From Acrasis kona (lineage: Eukaryota > Heterolobosea > Eutetramitea > Acrasida > Acrasidae), in contig JAOPGA020001569.1 of NCBI GenBank assembly GCA_026419775.2, positions 1-42,283 of the forward strand: a stretch of DNA of 42,283 nucleotides. Direction: 5' to 3'. The position numbers were made by a program, and so were the translations under genes. Below are positions 32,498-40,787 of the stretch, piece after piece (position 1 is the first letter of the stretch; each line of letters opens with the position of its first letter). The notes under the pieces were generated by a model that was not told the DNA's origin, searched no databases, and was given only the letters and a program-made list of their open reading frames with translations.

Positions 32498-35400
32498 ATG
32501 TTCATAACTAGTCCGGCCATACCATCTGGCTCTTCTCCAGTTCATCAAAGAATAAGAAACTACGAAAGTCCAAAAAGGGACCCAAACTTGGTTCTCGGAC
32601 AAGAACACCTACCACAATTAAAGAGTGTACTCGCAACCGCACTCGTCGCACACAGCAGTAGACTAGAAGCAGAAAAGACAATTGAAAATGTTCAAAAGAA
32701 AAATGGATTCTATACTCTACTATTCGTACGTTCCAGCAATAAAATGCATTTTACACAATCCATAATACTTTTAGAGCGTGATATTTGATACCTCTCTTGA
32801 ATACAATGTTCGATACCTCGCATCCATAATACTAAAAAATGGTGTCAACCAATACTGGAGGATAGACACAGCATAGTATGTAGTCAACAACATCTGATAA
32901 CTAAAACTTTCTAGCGAACTCAGTCAACATGAAAAGGCAGTCATCAAAGAACGAGTTATGGACGCAATTAACTTGGAAGAGCTTCCCATCCTAACCCAAC
33001 TCGCTCTAGTAATAGCCAAAATTGGTAGATTTGATTTTCCAGACAAATGGTAAAAACATGACAAAATTTTTCACACTTACAATAACAGGTCTGATTTGAT
33101 ACCAAAGATCATGAACATTATTGGTACAGGAAGCGAAGATCACCGCAGACGTGCCATTTTGATACTAAGCCTGTTAGTAACTGAATTATCAACAAAAGAA
33201 CTTAGCAAGGCTCAATTTCATAACGTAATCAACTTTCATTTGTTTGTTAACAAAAATTGTAGTTTTCTGTTCAATTAATTCCACTTGGTACCCAATTATG
33301 GAATCATTACTACAAACTTGCACAAGAGCAATTGGTCCAAGTCAACATGCCTGTCAATCAAACACCTCTAGTCATCACGACAATACATGTCGGTCGCATC
33401 ATGAGAAGGTTGATATGTGGAGTGAAGAGCATGGATGCAAACAAGGACGACATTAATACTTTCATGTCCTCAGTTTTATCAATGTTATCTACACTAGTGG
33501 ACTTCCGTATGTTTTCAATTTACATTTTTATTAACATTAATAGGTAACCAGTGCGTCACTAGAAGAATACACACATCAGAATTATTGGACAAAGTACTAC
33601 AATCATTGATGAAGATACCAACGCGCATACACAACCAATATCCACTTTTATCTCCGTTACCTCATTACGTCCCATACGTACAGTTCTGTCTCCAACTACT
33701 CACATTCAGTCAACACCAACCACACAAATTACTATTTCGTTGCTTAACATTCTTACAAAGAGTAGTGGAAGGTTCGAAATCATCTTTTGGATCGTCCAAC
33801 AATTTAATATCAACCGAAATGATTCTTTCATTGAGGAATTCTGTTTTTGACCTGAACACCTGTACAATACTTATAAAATGCTTACTTTCAAGATACATGA
33901 TCATGAGTGATGATGATCTCAGCATGTGGAACGATGAGCCAGAGACATTTGTGAAGGATCAAGAATTGGATTCCAATGACTCCATCAAGTGTGCTGCCGA
34001 AAATCTATTTGTTGCCATTCTGGAAAATTATCAAGAGTCATGTGCGCCATTTGTTACAAGTTACACAAAACAGATTCTGGACGATACTTTTGGAAGTTTC
34101 GAACATGAAAAGTTGTTGGCCAGAGAGGCTTGTTACAACGCTATTGGTTGGGGCTACTACTCTCTTTATGAAAACATTAATTTTCCGAACTGGTACTTTA
34201 CAATGCTAAATAAAGAAATTCAAATAAAAGATCCGAGGTATCGTCTTGTTCGCAGACGTGCTTGTTGGTTGTTAGGTAAATGGGTTGAAAAAATTACATC
34301 CGGAGAAATGAAACAATGTGTTTACTGGAATATTTTAGAATTATTGTCCGAAAACGATTTGGTGTTAAAATTGTCCGCTCTGTTAACTCTTAAACCGATC
34401 CTTGAATATGACCTCGAATTTAATCTGGAAGAGTTTGAAAAGTTCTTAGATCCCATCATGACGCAAACTGTTAAAATGTTGTTGGTCGTGCAGCAGGAAG
34501 AAACCAAGTTGACCATTCTTAGTTTGTTAACTGTGATTATGGAAAAGATTGGCGAGAAGGTCATTCCGTACATCACGTCCCTAATGGACTACTTGCCTCC
34601 CATCTGGAATCAATCTCAAGATGATGCATTGTTAAAAAACGCAATTATTGTAAACATGTCAAAGTTGGTCATGGTTCTAAAAAGTGACTGCACTCAAATT
34701 CATAATTTCCTAGTTCCTTTGGTCCAACATGCTTGTGATGTAGATCAGGCCGATAATTTATATTTGCTTGAAGAGGGATTAGATCTATGGCAAGAGTTGT
34801 TACAAAACTCTCCTTTGATGACCGTCGACGTTTTGGGTTTGTTTAAAAATATTGTTAAAATGATAAAGACTGAGGATTGGGAGAACATCATGATGGTCAT
34901 GAAAATTATCGACAGTTATACATTATTAGGTAAAGATCAGTTTTTGAATGTATTCCAAAAAGAATTGTGTGAAATCTTCATGGCCACTTTAGGAAATTTA
35001 AAAGATCATGGCACCATCTTATGTGTCAATGTCATTGAAACCTTACTTGTGTTGTTCCCAACTGCTTGTAGTCAATGTTTTGCTTCTCCTCTCGATAAAA
35101 TCTTCATTAGTGTTCTCAAAGGACAGGAAAGTAATTTTGTAAGAAGCAACTATATTTGTTTATTGGCCAGAATCCTTCTCGCTTCTCGCCCAATCTTTGA
35201 TGGCTACATTGCAAGAGCTTCTGCATTAACAGGTACTAACGCCGTCCATGGCTATGTTGATGTTTGGATCAACATGGTTGACCAAGTTGTTTCTGCACTA
35301 AAAAGAAAAATTGGTGCTTTGAGTCTACTCTGTTTATATCCTACTGATGACATTGGGTTGAATCAACGCTTTCCTGAAGTTGTTGATTTGGCTGTACGCA

Positions 35401-35687
35401 TCTTGTATGAAGTCGAGGAGGTCAACCAAGAAATTGCAAAGAGAATTGATTATGATGAAGATGAACAGGGACAACAAGAACAGGAGGAAGCGATTGACGA
35501 GAGCCATGAGTACGGAAGAAAGAGGATGTTGCTAAAGAACGACTCCGCTGTTCATATCAATGTGTATCAGTTTTTGCAGAATAAATTCGCAGAAATGCAG
35601 CAGGTCATGGGTGCACAGCAATTCCAGGCACTTTTGAATACTGTAAAGCCAGAGGTTATGAGACAATTACAAGACTACAAAAAGTAA
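32498..35687 (+). CDS. IPO11: Importin-11 (karyopherin beta), six exons, 995 aa
   Basis: Exons 32498-32725, 32775-32875, 32915-33049, 33089-33224, 33263-33506 and 33544-35687; introns are 37-49 nt and all phases agree. The N-terminal importin-beta region reads FYTLLFSVIFDTSLEYNVRY, then ASIILKNGVNQYWR, then LALVIAKIGRFDFPDKWSDL, the order seen in importin-11. The rest is HEAT-repeat alpha-solenoid, with the DPRYRLVRRRACWLLGKW block typical of this subfamily and an acidic loop (about residues 918-935). It carries cargo such as ubiquitin-conjugating enzymes and ribosomal proteins into the nucleus under RanGTP control. Length matches the family (about 975). Several exons are too short or start without ATG and would be lost in simple ORF calling. 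Confidence 0.93.
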
Positions 35688-35730
35688 AAAATTTGTTCTT
35701 TTAAATGTGTGTGGGCAATAAGTTTACTAT

Positions 35731-36930
35731 TTATTCACGTAAATTCAATTTGTAGCCTAGCACCGATATTGAATCCTCTATAACTTGCCAGTCGGATCGT
35801 TTGGTCCAGTGGTACACTTCTTTCTCTAGCAACTCAATCATTAGCTTTTTATCATTTATTTTATCTACATGGAAACTAAGAAGATCCAAATCATAGGAGT
35901 ATATTGCATTTAGTATGCAATCTACGTCAGGAACGGCTCCGTACTTCATAAGAAACTGGGCAGCTTCTATGGTCGAACACATTGGCATGCCCAATTGATA
36001 ACTGACATCACCCGTCTCACACAGAAACTTCATTGCCTCAATTTTATTAGTAAAGCATGCCCTTAGAAAAGCGCCACTTATGTTAGTCGCACCACTTTCA
36101 ATTAAGAACCCTATAGTCTCCATGTCGCCGGACCTTGCTGCGTACAGAAGTGCACCATTCAAATTTCTCGCACCCTTTCCGATTAGAAATTTTATAACAT
36201 CCAAATGTGCTCCTCTTGCTGCAGATGACAAGGCCTCATCCAAATCTAACAAAATCCAACACAAATCCTTTGATATGTGCTCTATAATCTTCATGTTTCC
36301 GCTCCTGCATGCACCATTAAAGATGGCTTGGTCGGTTACTGTCGACCCAAGAACCATACATGATTCTAAATACTTTACAAGATTTAGATTACCACCCTCA
36401 CAAGCAAACACAAACATGTCATGACTCACATAAAAATTACTTGGTGGAACATTGTGTTTTTTTAATAATTGAAACGATTCATAATCTCCTCTTTTGCATG
36501 CAGAGCAACACGCCAGATGGAAATTAAGTACATACTTGACGACGGATGAGACGAGTTCCTTTTTATGTGCCAATATCACATTGAATAAAGTACTTTGATG
36601 AATAGAATCACGTAATTCTTTAAAAAGTGATATTATTCTCTCGTCACTCCCATGGATGCATACAAGATTACAGTAAATGTTGAAGATCTTGGACTCCAAT
36701 GGCACAAAACAAGTTGGAACCAAATCTATAAAATATTTTACATTTGCACTTGCAAACTTGACTTGATGGACAAATAATATATCAGGTTTCAACTCTATGT
36801 ACTTTAGCATTGAACAACCTGATTTGTTACGAACCGACGATTCCCAATCTATACACTGAAACAATATCGGTGGTGAATATATTAATGGGTCTTGCCCAAA
36901 CGATATTATGGTGACATCACTAAACGGCAT
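35731..36930 (-). CDS. Ankyrin-repeat protein of amoeba/giant-virus type, 399 aa
   Basis: The N-terminal about 130 residues are unmatched. Residues about 135-345 hold degenerate ankyrin-type repeats such as ACEGGNLNLVKYL, GACRSGNMKIIEHI, AARGAHLDVIKFLIGKGARN and AARSGDMETIGFLIESGATN, the A-x-x-x-G-x-[LM]-x-x-[IV]-x-[FY]-L pattern. These loose repeats are common in amoebae and their large DNA viruses rather than the canonical metazoan form. They are usually protein-binding scaffolds; no F-box or enzymatic domain is evident. Convergent with importin-11 (43 bp between stop codons). Partner and role unknown. Confidence 0.82.
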   Translation of the reverse strand: MPFSDVTIISFGQDPLIYSPPILFQCIDWESSVRNKSGCSMLKYIELKPDILFVHQVKFASANVKYFIDLVPTCFVPLESKIFNIYCNLVCIHGSDERIISLFKELRDSIHQSTLFNVILAHKKELVSSVVKYVLNFHLACCSACKRGDYESFQLLKKHNVPPSNFYVSHDMFVFACEGGNLNLVKYLESCMVLGSTVTDQAIFNGACRSGNMKIIEHISKDLCWILLDLDEALSSAARGAHLDVIKFLIGKGARNLNGALLYAARSGDMETIGFLIESGATNISGAFLRACFTNKIEAMKFLCETGDVSYQLGMPMCSTIEAAQFLMKYGAVPDVDCILNAIYSYDLDLLSFHVDKINDKKLMIELLEKEVYHWTKRSDWQVIEDSISVLGYKLNLRE

Positions 36931-37120
36931 CGTGCCTCCTTTTTCTTTTTATTTTTAGTCGACAGGTTGACATTGTTTGGTTTTGTCCATTTACGTAGGG
37001 GGGCTATGTGTCGATGATTCTACTGCAACATTGGTGTTATCAATGAAGTCAATAACGCCATCTCTTCACTAAAAAATTTGAAACTTGCTGAAGACTCTGT
37101 AGATTATATTTAAGCATGTC

Positions 37121-37126
37121 AAAAAA
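37121..37126 (-). terminator. Pol III T6 terminator of tRNA-Ile
   Basis: A run of six A on the plus strand (six T in the transcript) begins four bases after the tRNA 3' end, the usual RNA polymerase III stop. Confidence 0.75.
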
Positions 37127-37129
37127 TCA

Positions 37130-37216
37130 TGCTGATGGTGAGGATCGAACTCACGACCCTTTGCTAGCTTATTGTCAGCTCATAAGACAAAAGCACTACC
37201 TCTGTGCTACACCAGC
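37130..37216 (-). tRNA. tRNA-Ile(UAU) with a 15-nt intron
   Basis: Acceptor stem GCTGGTG pairs with CATCAGC (one G-T), D-stem GCAC/GTGC, anticodon stem TTTGT/GCAAA, T-stem GTGAG/CTCAC around TTCGATC, discriminator A. The anticodon loop CTTATG(intron)A gives anticodon TAT (Ile, codon AUA). The intron, 37166-37180, sits after position 37, the canonical place, and contains ATAAG complementary to CTTAT of the loop, as in eukaryotic pre-tRNAs. A B-box-like GTTCGATCC is present. Confidence 0.92.
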
Positions 37217-37274
37217 GCCAAAATAAGATTTTATGAATTGCACAGCTACATTTAATTGCATTTGTTTCTTCAAT

Positions 37275-38204
37275 CTACAATTTCGATACACGATATAAAT
37301 TAAATTCCTCCTCCGATAGTTCTGTATTTACTCCTATTGCTGCTTTAGAACCAGATGCACAAGCGATAGATACTTGTGATAAATGACTGTGGACATTATC
37401 ACCAGCAGCGAACACACCACCAACATTAGTCTTTCCAAGAACATCGGTAGTTATGCCGAACGCATTCATGCTACATCCAAGAGATGCCGGTAAAGTTGAT
37501 CCAGGTTCAACTCTAGTAGGAGCCATCACACCACCACAAACCTTCACACTCGTTCCATCCATAAACTCAACACGCTCTAACGCTCCGTTACATCCCTTTA
37601 AGCATTTTACCTCTTGGTCAGAAATCTTGTATCCCCTTTGTAGAAGGCTTTCTCTTTGCTTGTCTGTGAGGGCCTTTTTACCATTTGTGCACACTACAAT
37701 GTCCTTTGTCCAGTTTAACATTTTTTTGGAAAATGAGTAAAGGAGTGATGGATTTTCGGATATGATGATTATTGGTTTGTCGGAAAATTCATATGCATCA
37801 CAATATGGACAAGAGAACAATGACTTACCCCAGAATTGATCAAAGCCATCTATTGTGGGGAATACATCCCTCGCTCCGGTTGCAAATATGATTTTTTTAG
37901 TATTGTACACACCGTCATCGGTTATTAATTGGAAAACGTCTTGGTTTTTGGTGATCTTGTTTACTTGAGCATTTTTAAAGTTGGCTGTTGAGTACCGTAG
38001 TATTTCCGCTTTTCCAAGCTCCTTCATTTCATGTGTGGATGTTCCATCTCTCGTCAAATAATTGTGTGAATGGGCACTAGAAGAGTTTCTTCCATTACTA
38101 CTATCGAAAATAATTATTCTTCTCTTTGCACGAACTAATGTCAGTGCTGCTGTTAATCCAGATGGTCCCCCACCAATCACTGAACAATCATACAATTCTT
38201 TCAT
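37275..38204 (-). CDS. Thioredoxin-reductase-like FAD oxidoreductase, 309 aa
   Basis: The start is set at the ATG at 38204; the codons before it are TTG and CTG. The FAD motif GGGPSG is at residues 11-16, the redox-active CPYC at 132-135 (SCPYCDAYE), and the C-terminal FAD-contact GVFAAGDN before the end. HNYLTRDGTSTHEM near residue 48 is typical of the short bacterial/fungal thioredoxin-reductase-like group (GliT-like dithiol oxidases and relatives) rather than classical TrxR. The segment where the NADPH-binding GxGxxG should stand reads IIIISENPSLL, so pyridine-nucleotide binding may be altered or lost. It would oxidise or reduce a dithiol substrate. Patchy distribution suggests possible transfer from bacteria or fungi, which I cannot test here. 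Confidence 0.85.
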   Translation of the reverse strand: MKELYDCSVIGGGPSGLTAALTLVRAKRRIIIFDSSNGRNSSSAHSHNYLTRDGTSTHEMKELGKAEILRYSTANFKNAQVNKITKNQDVFQLITDDGVYNTKKIIFATGARDVFPTIDGFDQFWGKSLFSCPYCDAYEFSDKPIIIISENPSLLYSFSKKMLNWTKDIVVCTNGKKALTDKQRESLLQRGYKISDQEVKCLKGCNGALERVEFMDGTSVKVCGGVMAPTRVEPGSTLPASLGCSMNAFGITTDVLGKTNVGGVFAAGDNVHSHLSQVSIACASGSKAAIGVNTELSEEEFNLYRVSKL

Positions 38205-38315
38205 CAGCAATAATTATTACAGAGTTTACAACTTTTATTTTATTGAACCATGATACAATCTGGGTGAATTCGTATGATTTCTAACATTAGCATGTGTTAA
38301 CATTGGCATATAGCT

Positions 38316-38790
38316 TGCAAAGATGACAAGGGACAAAAAATCTTAAAAAAGTTCAAATATTGTGGATTAATTGACTCGTAATGTTTGAGATGGCTGAAGA
38401 AGCATAGGTGTCAAACCAGGAGTGCGCATTCTTACTTTTGATGAGGTAGTCAAGATCCGATCCCAATCCTTATACAGCAGTATAGCCAACTGCTGACTCA
38501 ACAGCCACAATCATGTACACTAGTGGCACAACGGGCCGACCAAAAGGTGTTATATTGACACACGGAAAATTAATATCATTCACCAACTCGACAAAGCTTA
38601 TTCTGCAAGAAACCTCACTGACCGAAGGAGAGGTCATGTTGTCATTCCTGCCACTCGACCACATTTTTGAAAGGTGTGGAGGTGAGCATGTTTGAACAGG
38701 GTGGATGTGTCGGCTGCTACCAAGAAGATGTAAACAAATTAAATGATAATCTTAAAAATTCATTTCCATTTAATTTATGGTCATTGTAAC
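38316..38790 (+). pseudogene. Broken long-chain acyl-CoA synthetase fragment
   Basis: Conserved pieces of an AMP-forming acyl-CoA synthetase occur in order but in different frames. A Lys-rich segment begins at 38316, GVKPGVRILTFDEVVK at 38407, and the AMP-binding P-loop MYTSGTTGRPKGV at 38513, followed by LSFLPLDHIFER. After a TGA at about 38693, GGCVGCYQEDVNKLNDNL continues in the next frame, where GxxxGFYQGD is expected. In-frame stops (TAG near 38484) and at least three frame breaks exclude a functional enzyme, and the flanking two-thirds of the protein are missing. It is a truncated, decayed copy, perhaps left by recombination near the two tRNA genes. Confidence 0.8.
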
Positions 38791-38810
38791 ATTTCAAAAT
38801 TAAATATATA

Positions 38811-38895
38811 GGGCGTGTAACTCAGTTGGTCGTCATTGACATAGAGTGCTTGCTTAGCATGCAAGAAGTCTCCGGTTCAATTCCGGACTCGTCCA
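38811..38895 (+). tRNA. tRNA-Ala(AGC) with a D-loop insertion
   Basis: Acceptor GGGCGTG faces CTCGTCC with G3-U70, the alanine identity pair, and one T-T mismatch at position 6. D-stem is ACTC/GAGT, anticodon stem CTTGC/GCAAG with loop TTAGCAT (anticodon AGC), T-stem TCCGG/CCGGA, discriminator A. The D-loop should be about AGTTGGTA but carries about 12 extra bases (38831-38842) between GGT and A. T-rich sequence follows. It may be functional with a non-canonical intron or a large D-loop, or it may be a decaying copy. Confidence 0.75.
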
Positions 38896-39707
38896 ATTAT
38901 ATTTTATTTAGATCAATTTATAATATTTATGTTCCATAATTTTGTTCGACACATGTTAGATGTACTGTTGACCAATTGACAGAATTACAGTTACGAAGAT
39001 ACGCTGAGAGGGTGAGAACTTCCTTAATCTTTTAATTTATATTAGATCTCTTCTTTTTATAAAACAGGGATTAGCCTGAAAGTTTATTGGTAGTATTATT
39101 TTTTAGCAGCATTTGCAACACTAATCTGTCGCTAATCAACAAAAAATTTAAAATTGATTAAGTCTAATTTTATTTCAATTCAGCATTACAACACTGCAGC
39201 TGCAATCGCCGCTGCTCCTACAGCAGCAGCTATAAGATTAAGAACATCTACAGTAAAAGCACAAAACAGAGAATATGATAAGATTTAAAACAACAAATAT
39301 ACAAATGCTGTCTGGCGCGTATTTATTGATAGTATCGCATTGGCACATTGATACACCTTTCCAATTGAGGCCAGTCCCTTTTCACTCTCTCAGAGTGAAA
39401 AAAGAAATGACAGATACCAGAACGGGTCCCACAGAGTAGCAATTAAAGATACTGTGATAAGTAAGCATCCTGCATCGCCTTGACTCACTTTCTCTCTCTC
39501 AGCCAGAATTTCGCCACCAGGGTAACTCGACACTTGTACTCTTTAACAAACAATACTATTTTATTTTTTGTAGTAGACTACTAGTAGTTTATATGAAATT
39601 TCGAAACAGATTTCCAAGCGGAAAGCGGAATCCGAATATCCGCAAAAACAACACTTTAAAAGCATTTTAACATTTTTTCGGTTTTCAATATCTCACGAAA
39701 ACCCTTC
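38896..39707. other. 812-bp region without a full gene
   Basis: AT-rich, with one orphan coding-like exon (listed separately). A CACTCTCTCAGAGTG inverted repeat sits at about 39382-39396. Several minus-strand stretches between 39250 and 39540 look exon-like, including SMCQCDTINKYAPDSI at about 39297-39345, but no consistent gene model from a start codon could be built. Confidence 0.4.
39186..39247 (-). pseudogene. Orphan 3' exon encoding a GPI-type hydrophobic tail
   Basis: Behind a CTGTAG splice-acceptor-like site, the minus strand encodes VLNLIAAAVGAAAIAAAVL and a stop. This is almost the same kind of Ala-rich tail as in the GPI-type protein at 25114 (GAAAIAAAAALV). Splicing from a GTATAT donor 58 nt upstream would attach it to a Cys-containing segment, but that ORF meets a TGA near 39386. 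It is either the last exon of a small multi-exon surface-protein gene or a remnant of one. Confidence 0.4.
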
Positions 39708-40661
39708 ATGTGGTGGATTGCGCTCCTAGTTGCACTTGCATTGTTGTGTGCTGTGCTTTATTATGTCGTTGAGATGCCCTACATGCTCAAAGATTTAGAT
39801 CCAAAAAGGAGAGCCGTTTTAGTGACTGGTGCCGCTTCTGGTATCGGAAAGAAGACGTGTGAGAGATTATTGAGCGATGGTGCATTCGTTTTCGCTTGTG
39901 ACATCAACAAGGATGCACTAGAGGAGGTCTACAAATCGTTTCCTGCATCAAATGTGTGCTGCTTAAAAATGGACGTTACCAAAATGCAAGACGTTAGGAC
40001 AGCTTACGAGCAAATAGAGAAGGAAATCATCAAAGGAAATGCTGAGAATTACATTGTTGGATCTCTTTTTGGATTAGTAAATTGTGCTGGAATTGCTCCA
40101 CCCACAAAGAGCTCTCTGGTTGAAAAGGATGACAGAGAGGCAGAACTCTTATATGCTGTAAATGTACTTGGAATAGAGAAGTGTAACAGGGTGTTTTATC
40201 CACTACTCAGCAGTACCAACAACAAACAATCCTCATGCATTGTTAATATCGCGAGTGTGTGTGGACTAACTGGCTTCCCCTTCTTCTCGCATTATTCGGC
40301 TACAAAGGCAGCCGTCAGCAGTTATAGTGCCTCATTGAGGAGAGAATTGTTAAGACAAGGTGCAGTAAGAGTGACTTGTATAAATCCAGGTTTCACTGAC
40401 ACTCCGATTATTAACACTAGTCTTAGTTTCGACTCGAGTAAATTCAAAAAGGAGATGACGGTGTTGCAAAATGAACATTTAGACTTACTATGGAATAAGA
40501 AAAGGATGCAGAAGCCAAGGGTGGTTGCAGACGCTATTGTAGACTCTCTTTTCTCATCAAACAATAGTTCGGAAATTAGGGGTCTTATCGATAATCGGGT
40601 TATCGATACTCCATCCGATATCGATATCTTATCGGATATCGAACAGATAATTATTTTGTAA
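39708..40661 (+). CDS. Membrane-anchored short-chain dehydrogenase/reductase (RDH/HSD17B6-like), 317 aa
   Basis: An N-terminal transmembrane anchor (residues 1-21) is followed by a classical SDR: cofactor motif TGAASGIG (40-47), NCAG (125-128), catalytic Ser183, and Tyr196 and Lys200 in YSATK, then INPGFTDTP. The Asp-Ile (CDINKD) after the second strand favours NAD(H). The order and the LLYAVNVLG segment resemble the retinol/hydroxysteroid dehydrogenase branch, so a lipid, steroid or retinoid-like alcohol at the ER or lipid droplet is plausible. The last about 29 residues (from about genomic 40575) are encoded by a TTATCGATA-repeat region that continues past the stop, so the natural C-terminus may have been replaced. 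Confidence 0.88.
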   Translation: MWWIALLVALALLCAVLYYVVEMPYMLKDLDPKRRAVLVTGAASGIGKKTCERLLSDGAFVFACDINKDALEEVYKSFPASNVCCLKMDVTKMQDVRTAYEQIEKEIIKGNAENYIVGSLFGLVNCAGIAPPTKSSLVEKDDREAELLYAVNVLGIEKCNRVFYPLLSSTNNKQSSCIVNIASVCGLTGFPFFSHYSATKAAVSSYSASLRRELLRQGAVRVTCINPGFTDTPIINTSLSFDSSKFKKEMTVLQNEHLDLLWNKKRMQKPRVVADAIVDSLFSSNNSSEIRGLIDNRVIDTPSDIDILSDIEQIIIL

Positions 40662-40720
40662 AATAAATCAATAAAGTTATCGATAAGCTTATCGGTTAGT
40701 TATCAATCATCCGATATTTG
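40585..40720. repeat. TTATCGATA / CCGATAT repeat cluster
   Basis: TTATCGATA occurs at 40585-40593, 40600-40608 and 40677-40685, with related TTATCGG and CCGATAT units between and after, several of them palindromic or in inverted pairs. It spans the end of the SDR gene and the leader of the hAT transposase. Clustered short motifs like these are typical subterminal binding sites of hAT transposons; the terminal inverted repeat itself was not identified. Confidence 0.7.
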
Positions 40721-40787
40721 TAAAGGTTGTTCCATGTTTGAAACATTTAAAGGAAGACGCAACAATGGTTTAACATAAATATTGGAA

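Noticed and set aside
40677-40720. Palindromic TTATCGATAAGCTTATCGG as a stem-loop terminator
   Set aside because: It belongs to the repeated motif cluster that also lies inside the coding region, so a terminator role is not supported.
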